Shown here in pieces: positions 1 through 12,112 of a stretch of 64,000 nucleotides of DNA. Both the position numbers and the translations under genes were made by a program. Every line of letters starts with the position of its first letter. Within the stretch, counting starts at the first letter, position 1. This DNA is from Petunia secreta (Eukaryota; Streptophyta; Magnoliopsida; Solanales; Solanaceae): positions 43,022,001 to 43,086,000 of the forward strand of contig JARKIP010000010.1 in NCBI GenBank assembly GCA_029990175.1, given 5' to 3'. The notes beneath the pieces are model-generated. The model was given only the letters and a program-made list of their open reading frames with translations. It did not search any database and was not told the DNA's origin.

Positions 1-264
1 TATAGCCGTCGCTGGTGATACTGTCTCGATGGTGCCTCTAGTGTCTCTCTGAATAAAAATGAGAACAGGGATAAGAGGGAACAACGGTATCTCCTCCATT
101 TTGTATTTTTGTTGTGGAGGCTGCACCTATTAGATGAACATGGCACGTGCCAGTTGCTATCTTCTTACACTTTTGGCTAAAAATGACTTTAGTCCATTTA
201 TTGTGTTTACCCTAAACACTTTAGTAATGACATTTACTGGTAAAGACTGCGTCTTCGATCTTCT

Positions 265-560
265 TTCACTGAAACAATGCTAAAACAATCTAGAAACAAC
301 TAGATACAATGTAGAATAGTCTAAAAATAGTTAGATACAGTGTAGAAATAGTGCCAAAACCCAAAAATAGTGTAGAAACAGTCCAAAAACAATTAGATAC
401 GGTGCAAACACAGTGTAGATACAATGAGATACAACGAGATACGAGGTGTTGGTTTCCTGGTGTAAGTTGAGATACAACGAGATATGGGGTGGTTAGTAAT
501 GGAGATACAACGAGATAAGTAGTTGAGATACATCGAGATACAACAGTAAAATCAGCTCCA
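265..560. repeat. Degenerate short tandem repeat (GATACAACGAGATA-like)
   Basis: Units built on ta-GATACAA-tg/cg-AGATA recur at irregular 15-40 base spacing, with variants TAGAAACA and TAGATACAG. The array is degenerate and lies about 0.55-0.85 kb upstream of the RPAC1 start codon. It could be an old minisatellite or the inner part of a small transposon; I see no terminal repeats. Confidence 0.5.
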
Positions 561-1068
561 ATCTGCTGCTGCCTCTATTAAAAGAAGTTGTGATGAAGTG
601 AAATTTGGGGAAGGGAGGAGGAAAAGTGAAATTGGGGGAAATGAGAGGAAGAATGTAAGGTACTGCTATGTTATGCTACTTTTTGCTATGTTATGCTACT
701 TTTTGCTATATTTTGTAATTAAAAATTTCTTTTCTCTATATTAGTTAAATATTGCTATGTTTTGTAAATAACTATGCAAAAGCATACTTTTCTGTAAAAA
801 TTCCAATAATATATGAGTTATTGTATATATTATTTCTTTGTTTTATTTACTCTGCCGCTTTTATTTTATAATAACAATATGACTATTTATTGAATTAGTA
901 TATTACAAAAAGATTTTATTTTTTATATTAAAATTAAATTAACTTTAAACATTTTATTGAACTGCCATATTTAAATCACAAAGTTATAGTTAAGTCCTTC
1001 TTAGAACACCCGCCCCCAAGAGGAAAACAGAGGTGTTGCTTTGTACCTTAAAACCCTAAACCCTTCAC

Positions 1069-1100
1069 CCACAGCCACAGCCACAGCCACAGCCACAGCC
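1069..1100. repeat. (CCACAG)n microsatellite in the RPAC1 leader
   Basis: About five perfect CCACAG hexamers end 13 bases before the RPAC1 start codon, so they probably lie in the 5' untranslated leader. Such a repeat is likely to vary in length between individuals. Confidence 0.8.
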
Positions 1101-1113
1101 TAACAACTTGAGC

Positions 1114-4100
1114 ATGGGCTCCTCCACCACCACAACAGATAGTAGCGAAAGCGAGAGCATGCACTCCCAAAGCACTTCCATTCCTAAGATTTCAGTATGG
1201 GATTTGCCTGACATCCCACAAGGCAAATTACCCCCTCATATTCAACTCCAAAAAACTACTGTTCAATGTGATTTTTTAGCTCCCACTAATGTAAGTAAAT
1301 TTCTCATCCTTTTTTTTTTCAGTTTGCTAAGTTAAGAAATTGATTTTGTATTTTTTTTGTTTTTGTTTTTGTTTTTTGTGAGTGAAGACAGAGAGTATAC
1401 AATATTCAGGTGCCTATGCTTCTATGGGTGTTGATAACAGCGTCCGCTTCGAGCAATTTCAAAACAATTTTAGGGTGGAAATTGTGAGGCTTGAGGAGGA
1501 TGAAATTGAGTTTGATATGATTGGTATTGATCCTTCCCTTGCCAATGCCTTTCGCAGAATCCTCATTGCTGAGGTTCGTGCCTTTTCTGAATTGAATTGG
1601 TGTTGAGTTAAGTTTTGTTTAATGTTGTGTTTGTTTAGATAAATTATGGACCTTTTTCATTGAGTTACTTTATAACTTCCCATAGGCGGATATAATGTTT
1701 AATCAACGAGTTCAACTGAACATAGTAGTTTTTACTCGAACATATATGTGTGTAAAAAATCACTAAAACCATACTAAATATTAACGTGGATGTAGTATGC
1801 AATCAATAGGTTTAACTGAACCTAACATTTTACGATTTGAATATGGATATATATGTGCAGAATCACTAAAATTACAATAGATATTAAGACCTGAATAATT
1901 GCGATAGTGCATTGGGTATAGTGGTGAGAAAATAAAGGTCGAAACTTGAACCCTTTAAGAACTCATAAAAAATTCTGGATCGACAATTGATAGATCTCCT
2001 CCCCTGGGGGCGCTTTGAGGTAGGAGCCAGCTGATTCAGGGTTGATCTGAGGTTTATTTCATGCTTATTGATCAATAACCTTTTCGATAGGACCTTAAGA
2101 ACTCGTAAAAAATTCTGGATTCACAATTGATAGCTCTCCTCCCTTGGGGGCGCTTTGAGCTAGGAGCCAGCTGATTCAGGGTTGTTTTGAGGTTTGTTTC
2201 ATGCTTACTGATCAACAACCTTTTCGATAGGACCTTAAGAACTCGTTAGTTAGTTCAAGGACATCAACACTTAATGATTTGGGGCATATATTTTTATTCC
2301 TCAGATCGGTTTCTAACTTATTTTGTTGCTTCCTCTACTAAAAATCTTGCTTGAAATTGTGTATGCTACTTGTGATAATGATAAAGTTCAAATTTTCACA
2401 TATAGCCTGGTTGTCATGCAGCTGCCAACCATGGCTATTGAAAAAGTTCTTATTGCAAACAATACGTCTATTATCCAAGATGAAGTGCTTGCTCATAGAC
2501 TTGGTCTCATTCCAATTAAGGTTGACCCAAGGCTATTCGAGTATATGTCAGGTACTAAAACTTCTTGTAATATCGTAAGAATAGTTATTATTCAGTTTCG
2601 TTTAAATCACCTCCCTTCGTTTTCTCAAATAAAGGATTTGCTTTTAATGGGAATGTTGGCACTTCCTTTTTTGTCTTTTTTCAGAAAATGATGTCCCTAA
2701 CGAAAAGAATACAATTGTGTTCAAACTCCATGCTCGTTGTGGAAAAGGTGGTGAACGACTTAGAGGTACTACTTGTATGCTTATATCACTAACATTCTCT
2801 CATTATTTAGTTTTCCGTTGTCTGTTCTTTCATGTGTGTGGTTCTCCAATTGACACTACTCATTTGAGCTAATTAATTTTCCTGCATTTCTGTGTTACAA
2901 ATCAGTCTTGTCCAGTGAGCTGAAGTGGTTGCCCAATGGAAGTGAACTCTTGTTAGCAACAGAAAGTCCAGCATCAACTTCGTCTACGAAACCAAAGACT
3001 TATACTTCATTCAGCTGTAGTCAGGATTCTCGGCCAGAATTTTTGAATGACCCAATTGCCCCAAAAGATGCAGATATCATTATAGCTAAACTTGGATCTG
3101 GTCAGGTAGCCTTTGCGTCTTGTATTTTCTTGTATGCTGCTTTAGGGGAAAAAACATCTTATATGCTGCTTTCTGTTGAAAAGGGGAAAAAAAGAAGAAA
3201 GTTAATAGAGAAAATGCTTAAATCATTTCTTTTTAACATTGTTATATAGCTGCTTGATCACCAACTCTAATTTTTTTGTTTAATTTGATAAGATAAGGTA
3301 ACTGCTTGACCATCAAGTTTTTGCTTTCTTGTTATTTCACAAACTTATAGGTGCACTAGTGCTTTTATATCCTTGTTTGGCTTGGCATATTACTAAATGA
3401 AGATACCGCTAAGACAACCATTTAATACAGAAATTTTGAAGATCATAAATACCTATCTCACCATGTGACCATTGCAAAATTTCACAAACACCTTTTGACT
3501 TTTTATATGTAGTGCACTACCCCTTTTTTATCAAAAATGTAGTGCACTACCTCATTCCACAGAAGTTTTTTCTTTTGAAATGGTAAGTGGCATTTCATTG
3601 ATGCCCTCACTCCGCAAAAATTTCTGGTGCTTTCTGATTTTATTTGAAATAACGGATATTGTCTCTATTAAACTGATGATTTGCTCTGGCAATTTTTTAT
3701 TGGTAATGATTCAAGCAATTAAGATGTTTAACTTACTTCTGGAAAACTCTTGTGCCTTCTTTGTAGGAAATCGAGCTAGAAGCTCATGCTGTTAAAGGCA
3801 TGGGAAAGACACATGCAAAGTGGTCTCCTGTGGCTACGGCTTGGTATAGGATGCTCCCCGAGGTGACTGGAGATTTTTCTTCACTATTCTGATTTATTAG
3901 TGTACTGTAGATACATTCCTAGTACTAGTTTCCAGATTTCAGGAAATCCTGGTAAATGCTTGGCATTGATCATTTTGTTTGGGTACTGAAGGTTGTGTTA
4001 TTGCGAGATATTGAAGATGATGAAGCAGAAGTGCTTGTAAAGAAGTGTCCGGTTAAGGTGTTTGACATCGAAGATATTGGTAAAGGTAAAGCGACATTCA

Positions 4101-5593
4101 TCTGTCATTCCTTGATTTATTAGGTCGCCAATTGCTAAGTGCATAGCTGATGAATATTGAGTTTTCTATTGTTTCTAACAAGCATTAACGTATAGGTAAA
4201 AAGAGGGCAACTGTTGCAAGACCAAGGGCTTGTACGCTTTGTAGGGAATGCATCAGAGAGGAAGGTTGGGACAGGAATGTAGCAGTGAGACGTGTAAAAG
4301 ATCACTTCATCTGTAAGTATAGTAGAGCCGTGCATTGACCTAGTTGAGTACTATATGCAGGGCCTCCCAAAGCTCTTCACATCTTTTAAATAGAATGATT
4401 ATCTCTATCTGTGCCCTCTTATTTTACTTACTTGTGAGTTTAAATTCATCTTTTTTGATGAAATTCCAGTGTGGGGTGATAGAGGTAATGATAGCTCAGC
4501 AGAATAAAAAATCAAACAAGCAATCAAACTAGATAGAAATTAGCGGATAGAGGTAGAGTTGGAGAAATATGGGACAAATCTAATAATAAAAGCAACTAGT
4601 CAACCCAAGCAAGATACTACTTGAACCTACTAATTAGCAATTCAATACAAGATAATGATTCTCAAGGGGGAAAGAGATAAGACTTACACATGGATTACTT
4701 ACTCAAAGAAATAAAGAGAGGTTCATCACTTATACCGAGGTTCATCAAGGGTATAAAGTGAAACGAAGACCTAAAACTATTTATACGTACTCCTTAATCA
4801 GAACTAACATTACTAAAATAGCCTCAAGATTTGGCCTTAAAATAAGCTTGGGCCGATCACAGAAATGGGGTCGCAATTGTGGCTTCCATAATCATTGCCA
4901 GGTCTGCAATTGCGTGATCAGGTGGCAATATGGACTCAGTTTTGGGCAGCTTCCTTCCATCCTTTAGCTCCTAATTGTCTCGAGTCTTGGCTCTCTTCCT
5001 TCAAACATCCACATAATCATGTTTTCGACCTTAAATCTTCTATACATGCTTCCTTTAAGCACTCAAATCTCTTGATGGTTTGAAGAATGCTCCGAAGTCC
5101 ATGATAGCCACTTTAGGTGCTAATAGGTAACTTTGGCGAGATGATGATAATATTATGTTACTTTGTCAAAAGAAAGCAATGGTGCTAAATGCTATTACTG
5201 TAGCATTTTTGTTATTGCTTCTGTCAGATATATTTTGTTTTTTAACTTCTAGTGCTTAGTGAGTAGTGAGTAGTGAGGATTTAACTTCAATTTACTCACT
5301 TCTATATTCTGCATATCACAGTATTAGGTTGAGTGTAACTTGAGATAACTTTTTGCATATTTTGAAGTTGCATAATGAAACGGATTGTCCTGGTTTAGTT
5401 TTATTGTAACATGAGAGAAGTTTATACTTATTCGCAATGGCTCGATCTTTGGTTAACCTTGTGTTATTATTACCTGTGAAATTTTCTAGTTACCATAGAG
5501 TCAACTGGAGCCATGCCTCCTGAAGTGCTGTTTACCGAAGCTGTAAAGATTTTGGAAGAAAAATGCGAAAGGGTGATTACAGAGCTGTCATGA
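1114..5593 (+). CDS. RPAC1: DNA-directed RNA polymerases I and III subunit RPAC1 (AC40), 9 exons
   Basis: RPAC1 is the alpha-like subunit shared by RNA polymerases I and III. It pairs with AC19 to nucleate assembly of the nuclear enzymes. Exons: 1114-1290, 1388-1573 (start could be 1394), 2422-2551, 2685-2765, 2906-3105, 3767-3862, 3992-4085, 4196-4312 and 5490-5593. All introns are GT-AG and the spliced frame is open for about 394 residues, near the family's usual length. Residues 101-121 carry the alpha-subunit dimerisation signature with NAFRR at 112-116. A C-x2-C pair lies at about 334 and 337, and the conserved carboxyl end runs from TIESTGAMPPE to the stop at 5591-5593. The start is the first ATG after the CCACAG repeat, with no upstream in-frame ATG needed. 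Intron 2 holds a 140-bp tandem duplication, and intron 8 is unusually long (1.18 kb). No disabling change is visible, so I expect a functional housekeeping gene. Confidence 0.95.
1954..2247. repeat. 140-bp tandem duplication inside RPAC1 intron 2
   Basis: Two direct copies, 1954-2093 and 2094-2233, differ at scattered positions. A short third start follows to about 2247. Both contain the GC-richer core CTGGGGGCGCTTTGAG or its near match. The whole array is removed by splicing between exons 2 and 3 of RPAC1. Confidence 0.85.
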
Positions 5594-6026
5594 TCCGTGA
5601 TGAAGGATTTTGGATATGTGATCGTTTCCGTGATGATCTTATGTAGTTAGCATGATGGTGTCAAGTGTTTATGGAAAGGGGAATGGTAAAAGCAGGTGGG
5701 GCTTGTATTCCTTATTTTTAATTTAAGTATCTATCTAATTTTAGATGATAAAGAAAGAAGATGAAAACCTGCAAGATTGCACTTTGCGCTGTCTTGCTTT
5801 AATTTTGGCCATTGGAAGTGAAGTGGAAAAGAGGTACTATTCAAAATGAATCTCTGCATAACTAATGAAAACAATCCCGATATCATTATTCTATGTATAA
5901 CAATACCTACATTATAATGCCTAATAACTAGTCAGTGCACTATAAGTTGTCTTATACCCGAATAATTCATACCATTACCTTTAAGTTGCTGGATCTCTAC
6001 CTGTGTTAGCTCGTTAGTTTTCTAAA

Positions 6027-6211
6027 GTAAGTTGATTATGGGATGGGATGGGCGAATCATCTTCAATACATGTAAGTAAGTTGATTATGGGTTATTAATC
6101 TAATTGATTAGATGGGATGGGCGAATCATCTTCAATACATGTAAGTAAGTTGATTATGGGTTATTAATCTAACTATAAATTGATTAGATGGGCGAATCAT
6201 CTCCAATACAT
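6027..6211. repeat. ~72-bp tandem repeat, about 2.6 copies
   Basis: The unit contains GTAAGTTGATTATGGG followed by GATGGGCGAATCATC and ends AATACATGT. The first copy is partial (about 6027-6069). Two fuller copies follow (about 6070-6140 and 6141-6211), the last with a small internal change. Confidence 0.8.
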
Positions 6212-6830
6212 GTGGCGTACCTTCAGCTCCTTACGTAAAGATGAAGCGCAAACTATGCCAACTCAGGTTCATGCCCAAATTTTGATAATATAAGAGCACT
6301 CAAAATAGTCTATTTAAGTTAGCTTCATTCCAATTTAATACTTGAGGTTTCATAATTGGTGTTTAAATTCCCTTCCACTTTTATATTTTTCTAGGAACAA
6401 ATGACTCCCTGGACTGGAGACAAATGGTGCTGATGAAGTTAAGTTAGTTGTTTTGCATATGTAACATTTACCAGTACGGTAAGATGTCGTAGACAAGGAA
6501 CGAAGTGTGTTTGCATGACCCAATAGAATATAAACTTAAAGATTAGTAATGTCCCAATAGAATATAGAATTATAGATTAGTTAGTACTTGGCGTATTACG
6601 TAACATTAACTAAAGGACGACCTTCAGGAAAATCTTGTGATCAATAATTAAAATTGAGAAAGGTATGTCTAAGTCCAACATGAGCATGTGTCTAAGTTCA
6701 ATACATTGTGTCTGCAAAACACATGTCAAGATTCCGCCTACCACCACTAGCCTTTTAACAGTTTGTTCAATAACCAATGCTTTCCAGTCTTTGAAGGAAC
6801 AGCCCGTGTGTACACCTTCCATTTAGATTC

Positions 6831-7150
6831 TACTCCCTCCATTTGAGAACGTCGCTTTTTTTTTTTTGTCCGTTTAAAAGTATTCTAGCATTGTAAATTT
6901 AAAAATTATTTAATTTCAAATTTTATATTTTTTCCATAATAATAAGAAGTTTTTAATAGCTACCTACATTTAATGGGACGGTTAAGATGGTAAGTTTCAA
7001 AATCATACAATATTACATTGCATGTTTATATTTATAAATTTCAAAATTCTATATATTTTATTAAATTTCATACATATTCAAATTATGAAAAACTCTTTGA
7101 CTTTTCCGTTCCAATAGTGGCTTCTTTCTCCCTTCTCCCCGTCGCAATAA
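6831..7150. mobile_element. Stowaway-like MITE remnant
   Basis: A TA followed by CTCCCTCCATTTGAGAACG matches the usual start of plant Stowaway (Tc1/mariner) MITEs. An AT-rich body follows, and TTTCCGTTCCAATAGTGGC near 7105-7125 resembles the inside of such an element. I could not find an intact opposite terminus, so the right boundary is approximate. Confidence 0.4.
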
Positions 7151-7774
7151 CAAAAAGCGAAAGAAACTTAAATATTCTTGACATTTGGTAACATAGTAGT
7201 GGAACCACGCACTAAAGTATAAAAAATGTAGTACTATAGAGGGGAAAATGTTTTAAGTTTTTAAAAGGCAAAGAAAACGAAGAATTAAACATGGATTTGT
7301 TTTTCCAATATGAATCTCAACGTTTATCATATTAAACTCCCATAATTAAGATACAATTAATTATTTTGATAACATTCGTATTGTTATTGTTAAGGTCATC
7401 TAAGGGGTAAGGATTACAGGAACAAAAGGTACTCTAAACTTGGCCATATGCATGACACCTGGGAAACCTTTTCCAAAGAGTTTCTTTACTTTTTCTTTTT
7501 CGTTTTAATGTATGTTATTTTCGGCCAACTTTTGGGAAGAATGATTTGTCTTCGAACTATGTTTGGATCCAGTATGTTTTACTATCATAGGATAGATCTT
7601 GCTTTTTGTATTAACGTCGTCTGTGCTCAACTTAATTAGACAACTTCTGTTATCATATGATCAGCGATAGTTCGGATCCAAAAAAGAAATGATCACTGAT
7701 TGTTTAAGTTTAGCCATCAATTTGAAAGTGCTGTTGCACAAATAGAGAGATCGTGATAGGCACTAGACAAACTA

Positions 7775-8433
7775 ATCAAACTCAAATCAGATGAGTTTTT
7801 TTTGGGTAAAAATTGTGAAAAATTATCATTAACAAACAAAACTTACACCTAAAGAACAGCTAGACCACAACATCTTTACCAAGTGGTTCAGGCCTCCAAC
7901 AAAACTAATTACAAACCTACATCTAATAGCACATCTATCTATTCTTTCTATGATTATCTGCTTAATCTGTGTAATCACAAGATTGATATGCACATCTAAT
8001 CCTTGGAACTTTTTCCCATTCCTTCCTCTCCAAGTGTAGTAAACCATTGCACACCAAACACCTGCCATTACTTCCTTCCTAAAATTCATCAGTGCTTATT
8101 TTTTATCCACAACATTGTTCACTTCACTTCAAGAGGGGGTAGGTCCTGTCTTATCCAGCTGCTAATACCAGACCTTAGCTCAACTATCTATGCACACTCA
8201 GAGAACAACATCCAGGATTGTCTATGTTCATATTCATTCTCATCAGTCTGTCTTGTATGAGAAGCTTGTCCTTGACAACTAACCAAAGAATAAACCTGTG
8301 GGTAAAGAAACTGAGCACCAAATTTAATGGGACACTTCCAACCTGCTCTGGCTCCTTAGCATTGCATTGTACTGCTTGAGATAGAGTAATCACCTGAGAG
8401 AGTTAGGATATATATCAAATCAAATCAGATAAG
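7775..8433 (-). mobile_element. 5'-truncated L1-type LINE (zf-RVT region) with target-site duplication
   Basis: On the - strand, frames from 8393 to 7829 resemble the carboxyl-terminal zinc-binding part of plant LINE reverse transcriptases: a FILW...KDKLL.QDRL block, then further down W.AMVYYTWRGRN.KKF. Stops separate these blocks, so the copy is dead. The - strand 3' end reaches a short A run (T run at 7796-7803 on +). About 20 bases at 7775-7795 repeat at 8414-8433 with one indel and one mismatch. These fit target-site duplications of a target-primed insertion. The body is about 0.6 kb, so most of the element never integrated. Confidence 0.7.
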
Positions 8434-9288
8434 TTTGATTTGGTTCAATTATTAAAAATTAATTTTTGGATTGGGATATTATAAATAATTGAGCTTCTTC
8501 TTCTTACACGAAAATTTACCACCAAATAGTTTTTCTCCTCAAAATTTTTACATTAACAATATTAGCTCGGTACACATTAATTTCAACCTTTAATTTACAT
8601 CAGGGATGACATTACGACTTCTATTAACCGCAAGTCTGCAATAATGAAATGTCTCAATTGTATCAATATATTATATTTTGGAATAACTTTCAAACACAGT
8701 GGTTATTATCAGTGATATTATATATGTCGTTAGTTATTATAATTAACAAGAGTTGAATAATTTCTAACATAGCTGAGTTATGTTGGGTATGTTGGTTAAA
8801 GCCTACGGGCTAAAGATGAGGTATTAGATAGCCATATCTTTTTCATTCCGAAATAAAAGTCCCAATTAAATTTTGAATATCTCGAATATTAAAACCATAA
8901 TACATAATCTGAAATTTTAAATTGAGACAAATTTTGATTATGCTTAAAATATGTTCACCCCTAGTTAAGATGTTAGTGTCAAAGATAATAGCCCTTCACC
9001 ATATTCCGCTCCCCTTGTGAAAATCCTTGTATTTTGATGGCGTCAAGTCCGGGAAAAGAGTGGTCCGAACTCCGAAGAGTTGCTTTCCTAGCTTTTTGAT
9101 TATTGAATTTGTGATGTCACCATTAACCTACTCCACTAGACCTAGCGTTAATGGACCTCAGTACTCGTTACTTTCATTAGATGTTTTTAGTGACAGTACT
9201 CATTTATCTTTAACATGAAGTTTTTAACCCCCCAAAAAAAAAAATTGAAGTTTCTAACTTGAACTATAGAATTGAAGCATCTATCTAT
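8434..9288. other. Intergenic, nothing recognised
   Basis: AT-rich sequence without an open frame longer than about 60 codons or any terminal repeat that I can see. Confidence 0.4.
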
Positions 9289-9531
9289 TACTCCATTCGT
9301 TTCAAAATAGTTGTCTTAATTTGACTTGGAGCGGAGTTCAAGAAATATGGTAATACTTTCAAAATTTGTGGTCCAAAATAAGCCCTACATAAATATATGA
9401 CTATAAAACATTTCATTAAAGGTAAAATATTAATTTCAACTAAAAAATATTTCCAAATTTAGAATTGTGCCATTCTTTTTTAGACGAACTAATAAGGAAA
9501 TAGTGTCATCTATTTTGGAACGGATGGAGTA
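9289..9531. mobile_element. Stowaway MITE with intact inverted ends
   Basis: The left end, TA then CTCCATTCGTTTCAAAATA (from 9291), is the inverse complement, with few changes, of the right end TATTTTGGAACGGATGGAG, which ends at 9529 and is followed by TA. The TA duplications and the body of about 239 bp are typical of Stowaway MITEs. These are mobilised by Tc1/mariner transposases and encode nothing themselves. Confidence 0.85.
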
Positions 9532-10096
9532 ATTAAAAGCGCTTTCCCAAATTGAGCTTTTTGGCACAAACAGATGAATTCGAAATGAATCCCGGACATT
9601 AAATAAGAAAAAAGAAAAATTAACAAACTTTCTTTTCTTTTGGCTGAGACTTTGCTGCTTTGGACATGAAATTGTCACATGAACACGTAGTGATGTGTCG
9701 CCCATTCTACGACTTTGCATGAGCTCCCCATAAACTTTTTTCCTCATCTTTTTGTGTCTTAAACAGTACTAGTATAACTTTTATATTCGTCCATTTTTAT
9801 AGAAATGAGCATCTTGGGCATGCCTTTTAACTAATGGATTGTCATTTAAGCAAGAAAAAGAAAGACTAATGGATTCTCATTGCTTTAATTAATAAATTAA
9901 TTGGCTTATATTAGGTGAAATGAGAATCGCATACTTGTTTAAGCTCCCATCCTCTTAATATAAAACGAGAGGCTGCTCTCGCCCTTAATTTTGTCTATGT
10001 TGTCGACTACTAGAAAGGTCAAGGAGTGAAGTACTAATAACTTGATCGATTAGCCGTAACGATTTGTTTGCTTGTTTCTTTTACTTCTTAAAAAAA

Positions 10097-11015
10097 CACT
10101 ATTAAAAAAAAGCGATTTAGGGACGGACAAAACGGACGGCTAGCCGTCTCTAAACGCATTTTACGGACGGGCTATGCGACGACATCGTCCGTCCGTAAAT
10201 CGCTCGACGCTAAAGTCATAGGGACCAGAAGCCGTCCCAGATACAGACGGTTTGTGCGATGGCTAACCGTCCCTATTCAGTGAAATCTGGAATATAATTT
10301 TTTGTTTAGGGAGGGGTGACCGTCTCTATTTTTTACGTTTTTCACTGAGTAGAGACGACTCTAATTAGTGAACTAGATAAATTTAATTGTTTCACTATAT
10401 GAATTTAGCAATACCAATCTAATCTACAAATCTAAACAACCACTTAATAGTTTTAAACTCCACAAATTTTTAGTAACACAAATTTCCTACAACAAAGTCA
10501 ACAAAATCCGGACTTCAGTTTTCCAAAATCTTTAACGAAGCACTAGATCTATTTTCAACTTTCAAGCTCTTGGACAGCTTTCAAACACAATTTTTTTTTT
10601 CATTTAATCCAAATATCTAGCAACCCCAATCAATCTTCATTTCCAACTTAACATCATTCAACAACAACAACTAGACTACGCACTATACAATTTGAAGAAA
10701 ATAAAAATGATCAAATGAAAAACACATAAAAACGAAAAAATAAATACCTCATGAAGAAAAATTGGGGGTTAGGTATGTAGCTGCCAGATCTGCAAGAAAA
10801 AAGGAAAAGAAAAATTCGAGGGTAGGGTTCACCATTAATTAAAGTAGAAAAATATTAACAAAAATTGGGGGTTAGGGTTTACCAATTTAGATGGAGGTGT
10901 TAATGGAGGGTTGGAAATGTGGGAGGACGGATTTGTGGAAGTATTGAGGATGTGGGTCGAGTTTAGTGTTTGAAGGAAGAGAGGGGAAAATGGGTTTTAG
11001 TTAGGGTAAAAACAG

Positions 11016-11047
<32 letters not shown>

Positions 11048-11399
11048 GAGAGAGAGAGAGAGTGTTGTGTTTGTGAAAAAAAACGGGAGAGAAATACTGA
11101 CATTCTATTTTGTGTTTAAGGACGGCTAGCCGTCTCTAACCAAATAGGGACGGCTAGCCGTCTCTAGCTTTTGTCTTTTTTTTTTAATTTGACAGATTGT
11201 GTTAGGGACGGTTAGTCGTGTCTAAGAAAACAGGGACGGCTGACCGTCTCTAGCTTTTGTATTTTTTTTAATTTGACCGATTGTGTTAGGGACAGCTAGC
11301 CGTCTCTAAGAAAATGGGGACGACTACCCGTCTCTATGTAAATACAGACGGCTAGCCGTCTCAACCCTTCCGTCCCTAAATCGACTTTTTCTAGTAGTG
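10097..11399. mobile_element. Non-autonomous CACTA (En/Spm-type) transposon
   Basis: The left terminus begins CACTATTAAAAAAAAGCG and the inverse of the right terminus begins CACTACTAGAAAAAGTCG. The two 30-base ends match at 26 positions. AAA lies on both sides, as a 3-bp target duplication would, although the context is A-rich. Subterminal repeats are dense: the 14-base palindrome GACGGCTAGCCGTC and variants recur near both ends, where a CACTA transposase would bind. The 1.3-kb body has no transposase frame, so mobility would need a partner element elsewhere. A GA microsatellite lies inside. Confidence 0.88.
11015..11062. repeat. (GA)n microsatellite
   Basis: An interrupted run of GA dinucleotides with one GCGA break lies inside the CACTA element. 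Confidence 0.9.
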
Positions 11400-11499
11400 A
11401 AAATACAAATAAATAAACCAAAAGTTTTTTTGGTCTTTAATTTAAACTCAATCTTGAATGTTAATTGTTGATGTTGTTTCACTCTTTGTTTTAAAAGGG

Positions 11500-11645
11500 T
11501 TTTTTGGGACTCGCCTCTGGATGGGGCACTGGCAAAATGCCTTGAGACTTAAGTATGTGTGAGGCTTATGCCCCAAGCATTGTTTATCCTGAGCACGCCT
11601 AACGCTCAGCCGGCGCTCGCCAATAGTTTCTCTGCAAACCATTTG
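11500..11645 (-). repeat. GC-richer dispersed repeat fragment, family not named
   Basis: A block reading GGCGAGCGCCGGCTGAGCGT on the - strand stands out from AT-rich surroundings. A second patch of CTCG/CCTCGA repeats lies at about 12013-12040. The pair could be the ends of one old element about 0.5 kb long. I recall similar sequence as a dispersed plant repeat but cannot assign a family. Confidence 0.35.
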
Positions 11646-12112
11646 TCAAATTCCGTACTTAAGATTGTTCATCCACAAATTTCTTTAAAAAATAAATGAT
11701 ACAAGTTCTATTCATCTATACAAGGTTGAAAATTGGGTGTAGCTCAAATATCAAACATAATATCATGTATTATAATTCAAAATACCATGATGATGAATAT
11801 CATTTGTACATTAATTTTAAAAATGCATCGCCAAAGTTAATATCATCACTTGTTTATATAAGCTTCTTTACTCATTTTAAATTTTCTCAAACTTTTATGT
11901 ATTTTCATATTTTTATTTGTAATTATAACTTTTTTACTAATTTAAAAATTAAAATAATTAAGATCCACACCATATGTCTGGGCGATTACATCTCGCCCCA
12001 TAATACGTGAAACTCCTCGCCTCGACCTCGACCTCGACTTTTAAATTGGGTTTCATCAAGTACTTCCTTTTTAACAAATATAATAGCAACTGTCAACTAT
12101 CTTTTTTGTTAC

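Larger units (their letters stand above)
1..1113. other. Upstream region of RPAC1, no gene seen
   Basis: No credible coding region is visible. About 265-560 is a degenerate array of short units resembling AGATACAAYGAGATA. About 663-710 holds two direct copies of a GCTATGTTATGCTACTTTTT unit. The stretch from about 710 to 1000 is very AT-rich. The RPAC1 promoter presumably lies in the last few hundred bases, but I cannot assign a TATA box with confidence. Confidence 0.5.
5594..7774. other. Intergenic, no gene seen
   Basis: Beyond the RPAC1 3' untranslated region I see only AT-rich sequence, a 72-bp tandem repeat (6027-6211) and a Stowaway-like end at about 6833. The short open frames have no recognisable content. 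Confidence 0.5.

Noticed and set aside
6610..6822. 70-codon - strand frame between RPAC1 and the LINE fragment
   Set aside because: It has no recognisable motif and is of a length expected by chance in this composition.
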